From positions 1-5,353 of the forward strand of contig JASHUP010000043.1 of NCBI GenBank assembly GCA_030039915.1: a DNA stretch of 5,353 nt, written 5' to 3'. The DNA comes from Thermoplasmata archaeon. Its GTDB lineage: Archaea > Thermoplasmatota > Thermoplasmata > UBA184. The translations under genes and the position numbers were made by a program. The notes under the pieces are model-generated. The model saw only the letters and a program-made list of their open reading frames with translations, did no database searches and had not been told where the DNA came from. Below are positions 1 through 5,353 of this stretch, piece after piece (within the stretch, counting starts at the first letter, position 1; the number at the start of each line of letters is the position of its first letter).

Positions 1-2006
1 CGGTCCTCGGCGGTGTCGATCGACTCGGACGCGGTCCCCAGGATCGGAATTCCCGAGAGGTGCAGGAGCGGTGTCAGGTTCTGGGCGAGCTGGCTCCCGA
101 CGCACGTCACGACGCCGTCGAACGACTCGAAGTCGTGGATGTCCCGGACCCGTTCGAGGGTGATCTCCTCGAAGTAGAGCCGGTCCGAGCGGTCGTAGTC
201 CGTCGAGACGGTCTCGGGGTTCGAGTTCAGGACCGCGACCCCCGGGACCCGCTCGGCCTTCAGGCCCTCGACCAGGTTCATCGTCGACCAGTCGAACTCG
301 ACGCTCGAGCCGATCCGGTACGGACCCGCGCCGATGACGAGCACCGATCCCTTCGGCATCGGTTTCACGTCGTCCGCGCTGCCCCGGTAGGTGAGGTACA
401 GGTAGTTCGTCCGGGCCGGCCACTCACCGGCCAGGGTGTCGATCATTCGCACCCGGGGCCGGATACCGGCCTCGAGCCGCCGTCGGCGGACCTCCTCCTC
501 GTCGAGCCGCGCGATCCGCCCGACCGCCCGGTCGGAGAGGCCGAGCTCCTTTGCGCGACGAACGAGCGTCGGAGCGAGTCCCGCGCCCCCGGCCTCCGAC
601 ACCGCGCGGTCGACCGACTCGATCTCCCCCAGCGCGTCCACGAACCAGCGGTCGATCCACGTGACGCGGCTCACTTCCTCGGCGGAGATGCCCGCCCGCA
701 GCGCCTCCAGGACCCGGAAGAGGATCTCGGGGGTCGGGCTCGCGAGGTCGGCGAGGATCTCCTTGCGGCTCCGCACCGAGGGGGGCGGGACGAGGTCGGC
801 CCGCGGGTCGCCCATCCGTACGGCCTTCGAGATCGCCTCGGGGAACGAGGCGCCGATCCCCATCACCTCGCCGACCGACTTCATCGCCGGGCCGAGGCGT
901 CGGTCCGCGCGCTCGAACTTGTCGAGGTCCCAGCGGGGAAGTTTCACGACGACGTAATCGAGCGACGGCTCGAACGCGGCGGTGGTGACGCCGGTAATCC
1001 GGTTCTTGAGCTCGGGGAGGGTGTAACCGAGCGCGAGCTTCGCCGCGACGTAGGCGAGCGGATACCCGGTCGCCTTGCTCGCGAGCGCGCTCGAGCGCGA
1101 GAGTCGCGCGTTGACCTCGATCGCGTAGTACTCCTCGCTCGTCGGGTCGAGGCAGAACTGGATGTTGCATTCGCCGACGATCCCGCACGCCTCGGCCGCA
1201 CGGAGCGCCGCTTGCCGCAGCATCTGGTATTCGAAGTCGGTGAGCGTCTGGCTGGGCGCGATGACGACGTTGTCCCCGGTGTGGACCCGCATCCCGAGGA
1301 CGTTCTCCATGTTGCAGACGGTGAGCGTGTTGCCCTTCGCGTCCCGGACGACCTCGTACTCGAGCTGCTTGAACTCCCCGACGTAGCGCTCGAGGAGGAC
1401 CTGACCGACCGGGCTCGCCCGCAGCCCGCGGGCGACGACCTCCTTCAGCTCCTCCTTCGTCCGCGCGACCCCGCCTCCCTTGCCCCCGAGGGTGAACGCG
1501 ACCCGGACCATCACCGGGAATCCGAGGGTCTGCGCCGCGTCGGCCGCCTCCTCGTAGGAGTAGACCGCGCGGCTCGGCAAGGTCGGAACCCGGGCCTTCG
1601 ACATCGTCCGCACGAACTTCGCGCGGTCCTCGGTGGCCCGGATCCCCGCGAGCGGAGTGCCGAGCACCCGCGTCGACGTGCGGCGGAGGATCCCCTGATC
1701 CGAGAGCGCTACCCCGCAGTTGAGCGCGGTCTGGCCCCCGAACGAGAGGAGGATCCCCTCCGGGCGCTCGGCGGCCAGGATCGGCGCCACGAATTCGGGC
1801 GTGAGCGGCTGGAAGTAGACGCGTCCGCACTTCGGCGGGTCCGTCTGCAGGGTCGCGATGTTCGGGTTGACGACGACCGCATAGACCCCGTCCTCCTCGA
1901 GCGCCTTCAAACACTGGCTCCCCGAGTAGTCGAATTCGCCGGCCTCGCCGATCTTGAGCGCCCCGCTTCCCAGCAGGACGACCTTCGAGGGGAACGTGGG
2001 CGTCAT
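1..2006 (-). CDS. carB: Carbamoyl-phosphate synthase large subunit (partial, N-terminal 668 codons)
   Basis: CarB makes carbamoyl phosphate from bicarbonate, two ATP and ammonia delivered by CarA, feeding pyrimidine and arginine synthesis in the cytoplasm. I translated the minus strand from the ATG at 2006 and the frame is open to the left edge. The pre-ATP-grasp domain opens with GSGALKIGEAGEFDYSGSQ. The first ATP-grasp keeps R128 (ATEDR), R168 (VRVAFTLGG), H242 (HTGD), Q283, E297, N299 and R301 (IEVNARLSRSSALASKATG), matching the ligands known in E. coli CarB with a 1-2 residue offset. The oligomerisation domain spans about 400-550. The second half starts at GAGPYRIGSSVEFDW (from 559), and the cut falls near GTASESIDTAED. 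About 400 residues are missing, including the second ATP-grasp and the allosteric domain. The start overlaps the carA stop as ATGA, so the two are co-translated in one operon. Wording is closest, from memory, to eukaryotic CAD and archaeal CarB. Confidence 0.97.
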   Translation of the reverse strand, partial: MTPTFPSKVVLLGSGALKIGEAGEFDYSGSQCLKALEEDGVYAVVVNPNIATLQTDPPKCGRVYFQPLTPEFVAPILAAERPEGILLSFGGQTALNCGVALSDQGILRRTSTRVLGTPLAGIRATEDRAKFVRTMSKARVPTLPSRAVYSYEEAADAAQTLGFPVMVRVAFTLGGKGGGVARTKEELKEVVARGLRASPVGQVLLERYVGEFKQLEYEVVRDAKGNTLTVCNMENVLGMRVHTGDNVVIAPSQTLTDFEYQMLRQAALRAAEACGIVGECNIQFCLDPTSEEYYAIEVNARLSRSSALASKATGYPLAYVAAKLALGYTLPELKNRITGVTTAAFEPSLDYVVVKLPRWDLDKFERADRRLGPAMKSVGEVMGIGASFPEAISKAVRMGDPRADLVPPPSVRSRKEILADLASPTPEILFRVLEALRAGISAEEVSRVTWIDRWFVDALGEIESVDRAVSEAGGAGLAPTLVRRAKELGLSDRAVGRIARLDEEEVRRRRLEAGIRPRVRMIDTLAGEWPARTNYLYLTYRGSADDVKPMPKGSVLVIGAGPYRIGSSVEFDWSTMNLVEGLKAERVPGVAVLNSNPETVSTDYDRSDRLYFEEITLERVRDIHDFESFDGVVTCVGSQLAQNLTPLLHLSGIPILGTASESIDTAED

Positions 2007-3160
2007 CGGGCCCGCTTCACCTTCCGCACGAACCGGTCGAACACGAACCCCGCTTCCTGCGGCCCCGGGTGGCCCTCGGGGTGACCCTGGAGCGCAAGCA
2101 CGCGCCCGGTCGAATCGCGGAACCCCTCGAGCGTGCCGTCGTCGGGGTTCGTCGCCCACGGCTCGAGGCCGGTGCCGTGGAGCGAGCCCGCGTCCACCGC
2201 GTAGCCGTGGTTCTCGCTCATGATCAGCGCGCGGCCGTCCGGAAAATCGATCGTCTTGTTCTGGCCGCGGTGACCGTACTTGAGCTTGAACGTCGTGGCG
2301 CCGCGCGCGAGCGCGAGCAGCTGGTGGCCGAGGCAGATGCCGAGGGTCGGGAGCGCCCGCGTCGAGGGACGACGCAGTTCCGCGATGGTCGCCCCGAGCT
2401 CGGCCGGGTCGCCGGGGCCGTTCCCCACGAGCAGGCCGCTCACGCGTCGTCCCTCCCACTTCGCCGGGACGGTCGCATCGTACGGGAGACGGAGGACGTC
2501 GACCCCCCGGTCGAGGAGTGCTCGGAAGATGCTCGACTTGACTCCGCAGTCGAGGACGGCGACGAGGGCCCCGCCGGAGTGACCGAGGACGGTGGCGTGC
2601 TTCGGAGCGACCTCGGCCATGTAGTTCTCTTGCGCGTACCCCGGGGCGTTCGCGATCGCTCGACGCAGGTCGTCGTCCCCCGGGGTCGTCTCCTCCGTCC
2701 CCACGTGAAGGACGCCTCGCACGACTCCCTGGGAGCGCAAGTGCTCCGTGAGCAGCCGCGTATCGACCCCTCGGATGCCGGGGATCCCCTCGTCGGCGAG
2801 CCACGTGTCGAGTGAGCGGTGGCTCGTCCAGTGACTCGGCGCGGCCGTGCCGCGGATCACCACGCCCCGAACCTGGATCTCCTCGCTCTCGAGCTCGGGC
2901 AGACCCCAGCGGTCCCGTCCGCCGGCCCGCGGTACTCCGTAGTTCCCGAGCAACGGGTAGGTGAACGTGAGGATCTGGCCGCGGAACGACGGGTCCGTCA
3001 GCGATTCGGGATACCCTACCATCCCGGTCGTGAAGACGACCTCGCCGACCTTGCGGGTCGGCGCGCCCATCCCTTCGCCGTCGAACCGGGTCCCGTCCTC
3101 GAGAAAAAGAGTCCCCCGGAGGCGAGCCTCTCCGAGGCGATTCGGCACGGCCTTGAACAA
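2003..3160 (-). CDS. carA: Carbamoyl-phosphate synthase small (glutaminase) subunit
   Basis: CarA hydrolyses glutamine and channels the ammonia to CarB. The N-terminal CPSase domain begins at about residue 16 (TLFLEDGTRFDGEG) and includes GEVVFTTGMVGYPESLTDPS (39-58), TYPLLGNYGVP and GIPGIRGVDTR. The C-terminal class I glutamine amidotransferase domain runs from about 198 to 380. It has the GNGPGDP loop (246-252), the nucleophile C276 in GICLGHQ, and the triad partners H360 and E362 in QGHPEGHPGP, so it looks catalytically complete. Length 385 is usual for the family. The start given is TTG. An in-frame GTG at 3148 is an equally plausible start, because nothing before residue 14 belongs to the conserved fold and the GTG lies about 44 bases from the TATA-like box, as in the phosphatase gene of this window. 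Neither start has a convincing Shine-Dalgarno. The stop TGA overlaps the carB ATG. Confidence 0.96.
   Translation of the reverse strand: MFKAVPNRLGEARLRGTLFLEDGTRFDGEGMGAPTRKVGEVVFTTGMVGYPESLTDPSFRGQILTFTYPLLGNYGVPRAGGRDRWGLPELESEEIQVRGVVIRGTAAPSHWTSHRSLDTWLADEGIPGIRGVDTRLLTEHLRSQGVVRGVLHVGTEETTPGDDDLRRAIANAPGYAQENYMAEVAPKHATVLGHSGGALVAVLDCGVKSSIFRALLDRGVDVLRLPYDATVPAKWEGRRVSGLLVGNGPGDPAELGATIAELRRPSTRALPTLGICLGHQLLALARGATTFKLKYGHRGQNKTIDFPDGRALIMSENHGYAVDAGSLHGTGLEPWATNPDDGTLEGFRDSTGRVLALQGHPEGHPGPQEAGFVFDRFVRKVKRAR
2017..2022 (-). promoter_or_regulatory. Possible Shine-Dalgarno for carB inside the carA tail
   Basis: On the minus strand AGGTGA (within GGAAGGTGAAG) lies 10 bases before the carB ATG, inside the last codons of carA. 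It matches the usual archaeal and bacterial anti-Shine-Dalgarno core. The spacing is a little long, so translational coupling through the ATGA overlap may matter more than this site. Confidence 0.4.
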
Positions 3161-3188
3161 CCCGAAAGTTCCCGAGAAAACGGTTCGG

Positions 3189-3196
3189 CCTTAAGG
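3189..3196 (-). promoter_or_regulatory. TATA-like box for carA (CCTTAAGG)
   Basis: CCTTAAGG is one of the few AT-containing cores in this GC-rich gap. Its centre lies about 32 bases before the TTG and 44 before the GTG candidate start of carA. Archaeal TATA boxes sit about 25-30 bases upstream of the transcription start, so the predicted transcript would be almost leaderless for TTG or carry about 15-20 bases of leader for GTG. A related CCTTAA precedes the phosphatase gene. This is inferred from position and composition only. Confidence 0.45.
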
Positions 3197-3253
3197 ATTA
3201 CCGTCGCGAGCGAGAGCGAAACACGCGTTCGCGGTCCGGACGGCGCGGCGAGC

Positions 3254-3261
3254 CATCAAAT
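3254..3261 (+). promoter_or_regulatory. Weak TATA-like patch for the flavoprotein gene
   Basis: CATCAAAT is the only AT-rich patch close to the flavoprotein start. Its centre lies about 27 bases before the ATG at 3285, the distance expected for a leaderless archaeal transcript, and no Shine-Dalgarno precedes that ATG (CTCGCCGGG). The motif is a poor TATA match, so the palindromic CCTTAAGG further upstream remains an alternative with a leader of roughly 65 bases. Confidence 0.25.
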
Positions 3262-3284
3262 CCCCCGACCGGCTGCTCGCCGGG

Positions 3285-4280
3285 ATGCCCGGGTTCCCTC
3301 GACTCGCGGAGAGCTACGATATCGTCGTGGTCGGCGGGGGACACGCCGGACTTCAGGCCGCCCTCAAAGGCGCCCTGCTCCAGTACTCGGTCGCGCTCCT
3401 CGACCGGGGGCCGAAGTACTCTCGGTCGTACTACGCACCGCACATGCGGAACATCCCGGGGTTCCCGGACGGGGTCTCGGGCCACAAGCTCCTCGACCAG
3501 CAGGTCGCCGCGGTCCGGGCCCAGGAGGCTCGACTCGGCTACTTCACGCCCGCGCAGGTGAACGCCGTGACGAGGAGCTCGGACGGATTCACGGTCACGT
3601 TCGACTGGCTGAAGCAGACCCGAGAGACGCACAGCCGGGTCGTGGTGCTCGCGATGGGGGTCGTGGATCGGATCCCCCTCGTCGGGGGGAAGTTGGACCC
3701 GATCTTTCCGTGGGCGAACCAAGCCATCGTCGACTTCTGCATCCTTTGCGACGGCTGGGACCTCGTCGACCGGTCGGTCGCCGTGATCGGCCACGACGCC
3801 TTCGCCGCGCGCACCGTGCTCGACGTCCTGTCGTTCCACCCGAAATCGGTCGAGCTGCTCACGCACGGACGCGCGTACCTCGATGGCGTGCCGGAACCGG
3901 ATCGTTCGACGCTCGCCGCGACGCTCGACGAACGGCACGTTCCGGTCGTGACGAGCGAGATGGTCGGGTTCGATGGGATACGGGAGAAGGCGTTCGGGGT
4001 CCGCTTCGCGGACGGAACGCATCGCACGTACGACCGCGGGTTCAGTGCCCTCGGCTGGTACGACATGCATGACGCGATCCCCCGCTCGCTCGGATGTCGC
4101 TTCGACGCGGACGGCTACGTCGTGACGGACGAGGATTGCCGCGCGATCGCGGACGCGAACGGCGCGCCGATCCCGGGGCTCTACTGCGTCGGCGACCAGC
4201 GGAACGGATGGAACCAGATCCCCGAGGCCTGGGCGACCGCCGAACGAGCGGTCGTCCACGTCTGGGCGTCGTACCTGTAA
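3285..4280 (+). CDS. Thioredoxin-reductase-like FAD-dependent oxidoreductase with CxxC
   Basis: This is a 331-residue cytoplasmic flavoprotein of the low-molecular-weight thioredoxin reductase fold. The FAD Rossmann motif is VVVGGGHAGLQAA (14-26), with an acidic D40 at the end of the second strand. RNIPGFPDGVSGHKLL (55-70) matches the family's PGF segment. C152 and C155 in FCILCDGWD form the redox pair, equivalent to CATCDG in standard enzymes. GLYCVGDQ (298-305) binds the flavin and is followed by NQIPEAWATAERAV at the dimer and active-site end. What differs is the second nucleotide site. The usual GGGDSA is replaced by IGHDAFAA (168-175), and the basic HRRxxxR is replaced by THGRAYL (193-199), so NADPH use is doubtful. 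Related flavoproteins that are ferredoxin-linked, lack NADPH binding or act as dithiol oxidases are known, and the partner here cannot be told from sequence. The gene stands alone, divergent from carA. The start is the only ATG before the Rossmann strand. Confidence 0.88.
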   Translation: MPGFPRLAESYDIVVVGGGHAGLQAALKGALLQYSVALLDRGPKYSRSYYAPHMRNIPGFPDGVSGHKLLDQQVAAVRAQEARLGYFTPAQVNAVTRSSDGFTVTFDWLKQTRETHSRVVVLAMGVVDRIPLVGGKLDPIFPWANQAIVDFCILCDGWDLVDRSVAVIGHDAFAARTVLDVLSFHPKSVELLTHGRAYLDGVPEPDRSTLAATLDERHVPVVTSEMVGFDGIREKAFGVRFADGTHRTYDRGFSALGWYDMHDAIPRSLGCRFDADGYVVTDEDCRAIADANGAPIPGLYCVGDQRNGWNQIPEAWATAERAVVHVWASYL

Positions 4281-4287
4281 GCGCGTC

Positions 4288-5034
4288 CTAGGGCGTGACC
4301 GCCGGCGGCGAAGCGATGTCGAGGTGCTGAGCGAGCTCGAAGAGGTCCTTGGCGATCGCCGAAGCGCCCGCCGCAAGGAACCGATCCTCGCTCATCGTCG
4401 ATTGGGCAGCTTCGCTCGGGTCGGGCATCACGGCGTAGAAGCGCACGTGCGCTCGCGTCCCGCACTCGGCGTCGATGAGGTGGTCGCCGACGAAGACGGC
4501 CCGGTCGACCGGGACGCCCATCTCGTTCAGCAGCATCAGCAGCGCTTCGGGCGACGGTTTCGCCGGACCGGGGGCGCTTCGACTTCGGAGGTACTCGAAG
4601 TAGGGAGCCAGCTGGGTGCGCACGAGGGCCTGCCGAGCGAAGAGCTCGGAGCTGCGCGTCAGAAGGCCGATACGAAACCCGCGTTGGGAGAGGGCTTTGA
4701 GCAGCTCGGGAGCGCCGGGGCGAGGAACGGTGCGCGGCAGCGCCTCGAGCTCGATCGCGTCGATATGTTTCTGGTACTCGGCTTCGAACCGGTAGATGAC
4801 TCCGTCCGAGGCGCCCGCGTTCCGAAGCTCGTCGCGTGCGGTCTCCACGGTCTTGTGGATCGGGTCCTGAACCGAAAGATGCCCCGGGGGAACTCCGGAG
4901 AGTTCGGCGAGGCGAATCACTTCCTTGCGCATTCGCCCGAAATCGTGGTGGGAGAGGACGAGCGTTCCGTCCAGGTCGAAGACGATTCCGAGCAACGGCT
5001 CCAAGAACTTTGGCTGGGACCCTGGGGGCGCCAT
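4288..5034 (-). CDS. HAD-superfamily hydrolase, phosphoglycolate-phosphatase-like
   Basis: A 248-residue soluble phosphatase of HAD subfamily I with a helical C1 cap. Numbered from the chosen ATG, motif I is FDLDGTL with nucleophile D20 and acid/base D22. The cap covers about residues 28-105, motif II is LLTRSS with T126, motif III is K159 in AKPSPEAL, and motif IV is VFVGDHLIDAECG with D184 and D188 for magnesium. All four motifs are intact, so it should be active. The substrate is unknown; phosphoglycolate or another small phosphomonoester is typical. I chose the ATG at 5034 because GGAGG lies 4 bases before it and a TATA-like box about 43 bases before it. A longer frame from a GTG at 5073 would begin on the edge of that TATA-like box and add 13 unconserved residues. 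The gene converges on the flavoprotein gene with 7 bases between stops, leaving almost no room for terminators. Confidence 0.9.
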   Translation of the reverse strand: MAPPGSQPKFLEPLLGIVFDLDGTLVLSHHDFGRMRKEVIRLAELSGVPPGHLSVQDPIHKTVETARDELRNAGASDGVIYRFEAEYQKHIDAIELEALPRTVPRPGAPELLKALSQRGFRIGLLTRSSELFARQALVRTQLAPYFEYLRSRSAPGPAKPSPEALLMLLNEMGVPVDRAVFVGDHLIDAECGTRAHVRFYAVMPDPSEAAQSTMSEDRFLAAGASAIAKDLFELAQHLDIASPPAVTP

Positions 5035-5038
5035 TTCC

Positions 5039-5043
5039 CCTCC
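5039..5043 (-). promoter_or_regulatory. Shine-Dalgarno GGAGG deciding the phosphatase start
   Basis: On the minus strand GGAGG is followed by GGAA and then the ATG at 5034. It is the clearest ribosome binding site in the window and favours this ATG over the upstream in-frame GTG at 5073, which has no such site. Confidence 0.6.
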
Positions 5044-5073
5044 GTGGCGCTCGGAAAACGGGTCACGGGGCAC

Positions 5074-5080
5074 GTTAAGG
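5074..5080 (-). promoter_or_regulatory. TATA-like box for the phosphatase gene (CCTTAAC)
   Basis: On the minus strand the purine-containing GCAAAC is followed by CCTTAAC, resembling a BRE plus TATA box. A transcript starting about 25 bases downstream would have a leader of roughly 18 bases containing the GGAGG site. It lies in the 78-base gap after the zinc-ribbon gene, suggesting that the phosphatase is transcribed independently. Position and composition are the only support. Confidence 0.45.
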
Positions 5081-5112
5081 GTTTGCTTCGAGCGGCAGTT
5101 CCGTCGTTGCGC

Positions 5113-5337
5113 TCAGGGAGGGAGGTGGTACGCAAGGCCGTACCACGCGCCCTGCTCCTTGTCGAACGTGGTGCCGCACTGGAAGCAGAAGAAGATCCGG
5201 TGCGGCGGTTCTTTCGGTTGAAATTCCATCGGCCCGCCGCAGATCGGGCAACACAGCTTCTCGCTGATCTCGGGAAGACCGTGCCAGGAGCCGCGGTGTC
5301 GGTCGTAGACGACGCCGTCGTGGCCGCAGACGTACAT
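5113..5337 (-). CDS. Small zinc-ribbon protein, possibly 5'-truncated by the window edge
   Basis: A 74-residue protein with a C-terminal zinc ribbon: C30-x2-C33 (CPICGG) and C51-x2-C54 (CFQCG), knuckles 17 residues apart, typical of rubredoxin-like or ribbon folds that bind one zinc. C29 is an extra neighbouring cysteine. The segment after the second knuckle (CGTTFDKEQGAWYGL, 54-68) resembles the N-terminal CGHDGVVYDRHRGSWHGL (4-21), so the protein looks like one and a half copies of a ribbon unit. The reading frame stays open upstream of the ATG at 5337 to the window edge (T-V-P-F-P before M), and no Shine-Dalgarno precedes that ATG, so the true start may lie outside. No membrane segment or signal peptide is visible. 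I do not recognise a named family; nucleic-acid binding, protein binding or metal handling are all possible. Confidence 0.6.
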   Translation of the reverse strand: MYVCGHDGVVYDRHRGSWHGLPEISEKLCCPICGGPMEFQPKEPPHRIFFCFQCGTTFDKEQGAWYGLAYHLPP

Positions 5338-5353
5338 CGGGAAGGGAACGGTC

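Larger units (their letters stand above)
3161..3284. promoter_or_regulatory. Divergent intergenic promoter region between carA and the flavoprotein gene
   Basis: These 124 bases separate the divergently read carA and flavoprotein genes, so they must hold both promoters. They contain the palindrome CCTTAAGG (3189-3196), an A-rich patch GAGAAAACGG (3174-3183), and a weak AT-rich patch CATCAAAT (3254-3261). I saw no tRNA, no stable long hairpin and no small gene with a credible start in this gap. Confidence 0.6.

Noticed and set aside
424..1914. A 496-codon minus-strand open frame shifted against carB
   Set aside because: It is an out-of-frame shadow of carB on the same strand, with a low-complexity Gly/Arg/Pro-rich product typical of GC-rich frames.
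1..2006. Possible frameshift or pseudogene in carB, because no long closed frame in its register is bounded within the window
   Set aside because: Translation from the ATG at 2006 runs without a stop to the left edge with all motifs in one frame. The gene is simply cut by the window.
60..2084. A 674-codon plus-strand open frame opposite carB
   Set aside because: It is in exact codon register with carB on the other strand. In that register its stops correspond to TTA, CTA and TCA codons, which GC-rich genes avoid. The protein is Arg/Asp/Pro-rich and has no recognisable domain, while the carB reading matches every catalytic motif.
2069..2815. A 248-codon plus-strand frame opposite carA
   Set aside because: It is antisense to the carA amidotransferase domain, in the carA codon register. 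The product is charged and low in complexity with no motif, so it is a composition artefact.
2819..4072. A 417-codon plus-strand frame spanning the carA start, the intergenic gap and half of the flavoprotein gene
   Set aside because: It is codon-aligned antisense to carA, then runs out of frame through the flavoprotein gene. It has no conserved motif and would erase the divergent promoter region.
4281..4287. Terminator between the convergent flavoprotein and phosphatase genes
   Set aside because: The gap is only 7 bases, and no T-run or hairpin is visible in it or close by. Any termination signal would lie inside the opposing gene and cannot be identified from sequence.
3198..4376. A 392-codon minus-strand frame opposite the flavoprotein gene
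   Set aside because: It is codon-aligned antisense to the flavoprotein and also overlaps the end of the phosphatase gene. It is explained by absence of TTA, CTA and TCA codons, and its product is Arg/Asp/Val-rich without domains.
3285..5034. Functional system formed by the flavoprotein and the HAD phosphatase
   Set aside because: The genes are convergent, have separate promoters and share no substrate logic. Adjacency alone does not support a joint system.

Overview
This GC-rich window (roughly two-thirds G+C by eye, not computed) looks like part of an archaeal genome. The signs are weak TATA-like boxes about 25-45 bases upstream of starts, genes with little or no leader, very tight packing, and carbamoyl-phosphate synthase sequences of the archaeal/eukaryotic (CAD-like) flavour. 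A high-GC Thermoplasmatota-type euryarchaeon is my best guess, but no marker in the window fixes the lineage, and a bacterium with a similar sequence style cannot be excluded.

Layout from left to right. Positions 1-2006 (minus) hold the first 668 codons of carB, the large subunit of carbamoyl-phosphate synthase. It is cut by the left edge just inside its second half. It overlaps by four bases (ATGA) with carA, the glutamine-hydrolysing small subunit, at 2003-3160 (minus). A 124-base divergent promoter region (3161-3284) follows. On the plus strand, 3285-4280 encodes a thioredoxin-reductase-like flavoprotein with an intact CxxC redox pair but a degenerate nucleotide-binding site. It ends 7 bases before the convergent stop of a HAD-superfamily phosphatase (4288-5034, minus). 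That gene has its own TATA-like box and Shine-Dalgarno sequence in the 78-base gap before a small zinc-ribbon protein (5113-5337, minus), whose frame stays open to the right edge.

Function: CarA takes ammonia from glutamine and CarB makes carbamoyl phosphate for pyrimidines and arginine, so the left 60% of the window is core metabolism. The flavoprotein, the phosphatase and the zinc protein have no evident link to that pathway or to each other. No RNA gene, mobile element, CRISPR array or long repeat was seen, and no gene-free stretch exceeds 124 bases. The most unusual items are the flavoprotein's altered NAD(P)H site, the half-repeat structure of the zinc protein, and a promoter signature shared by carA and the phosphatase gene.
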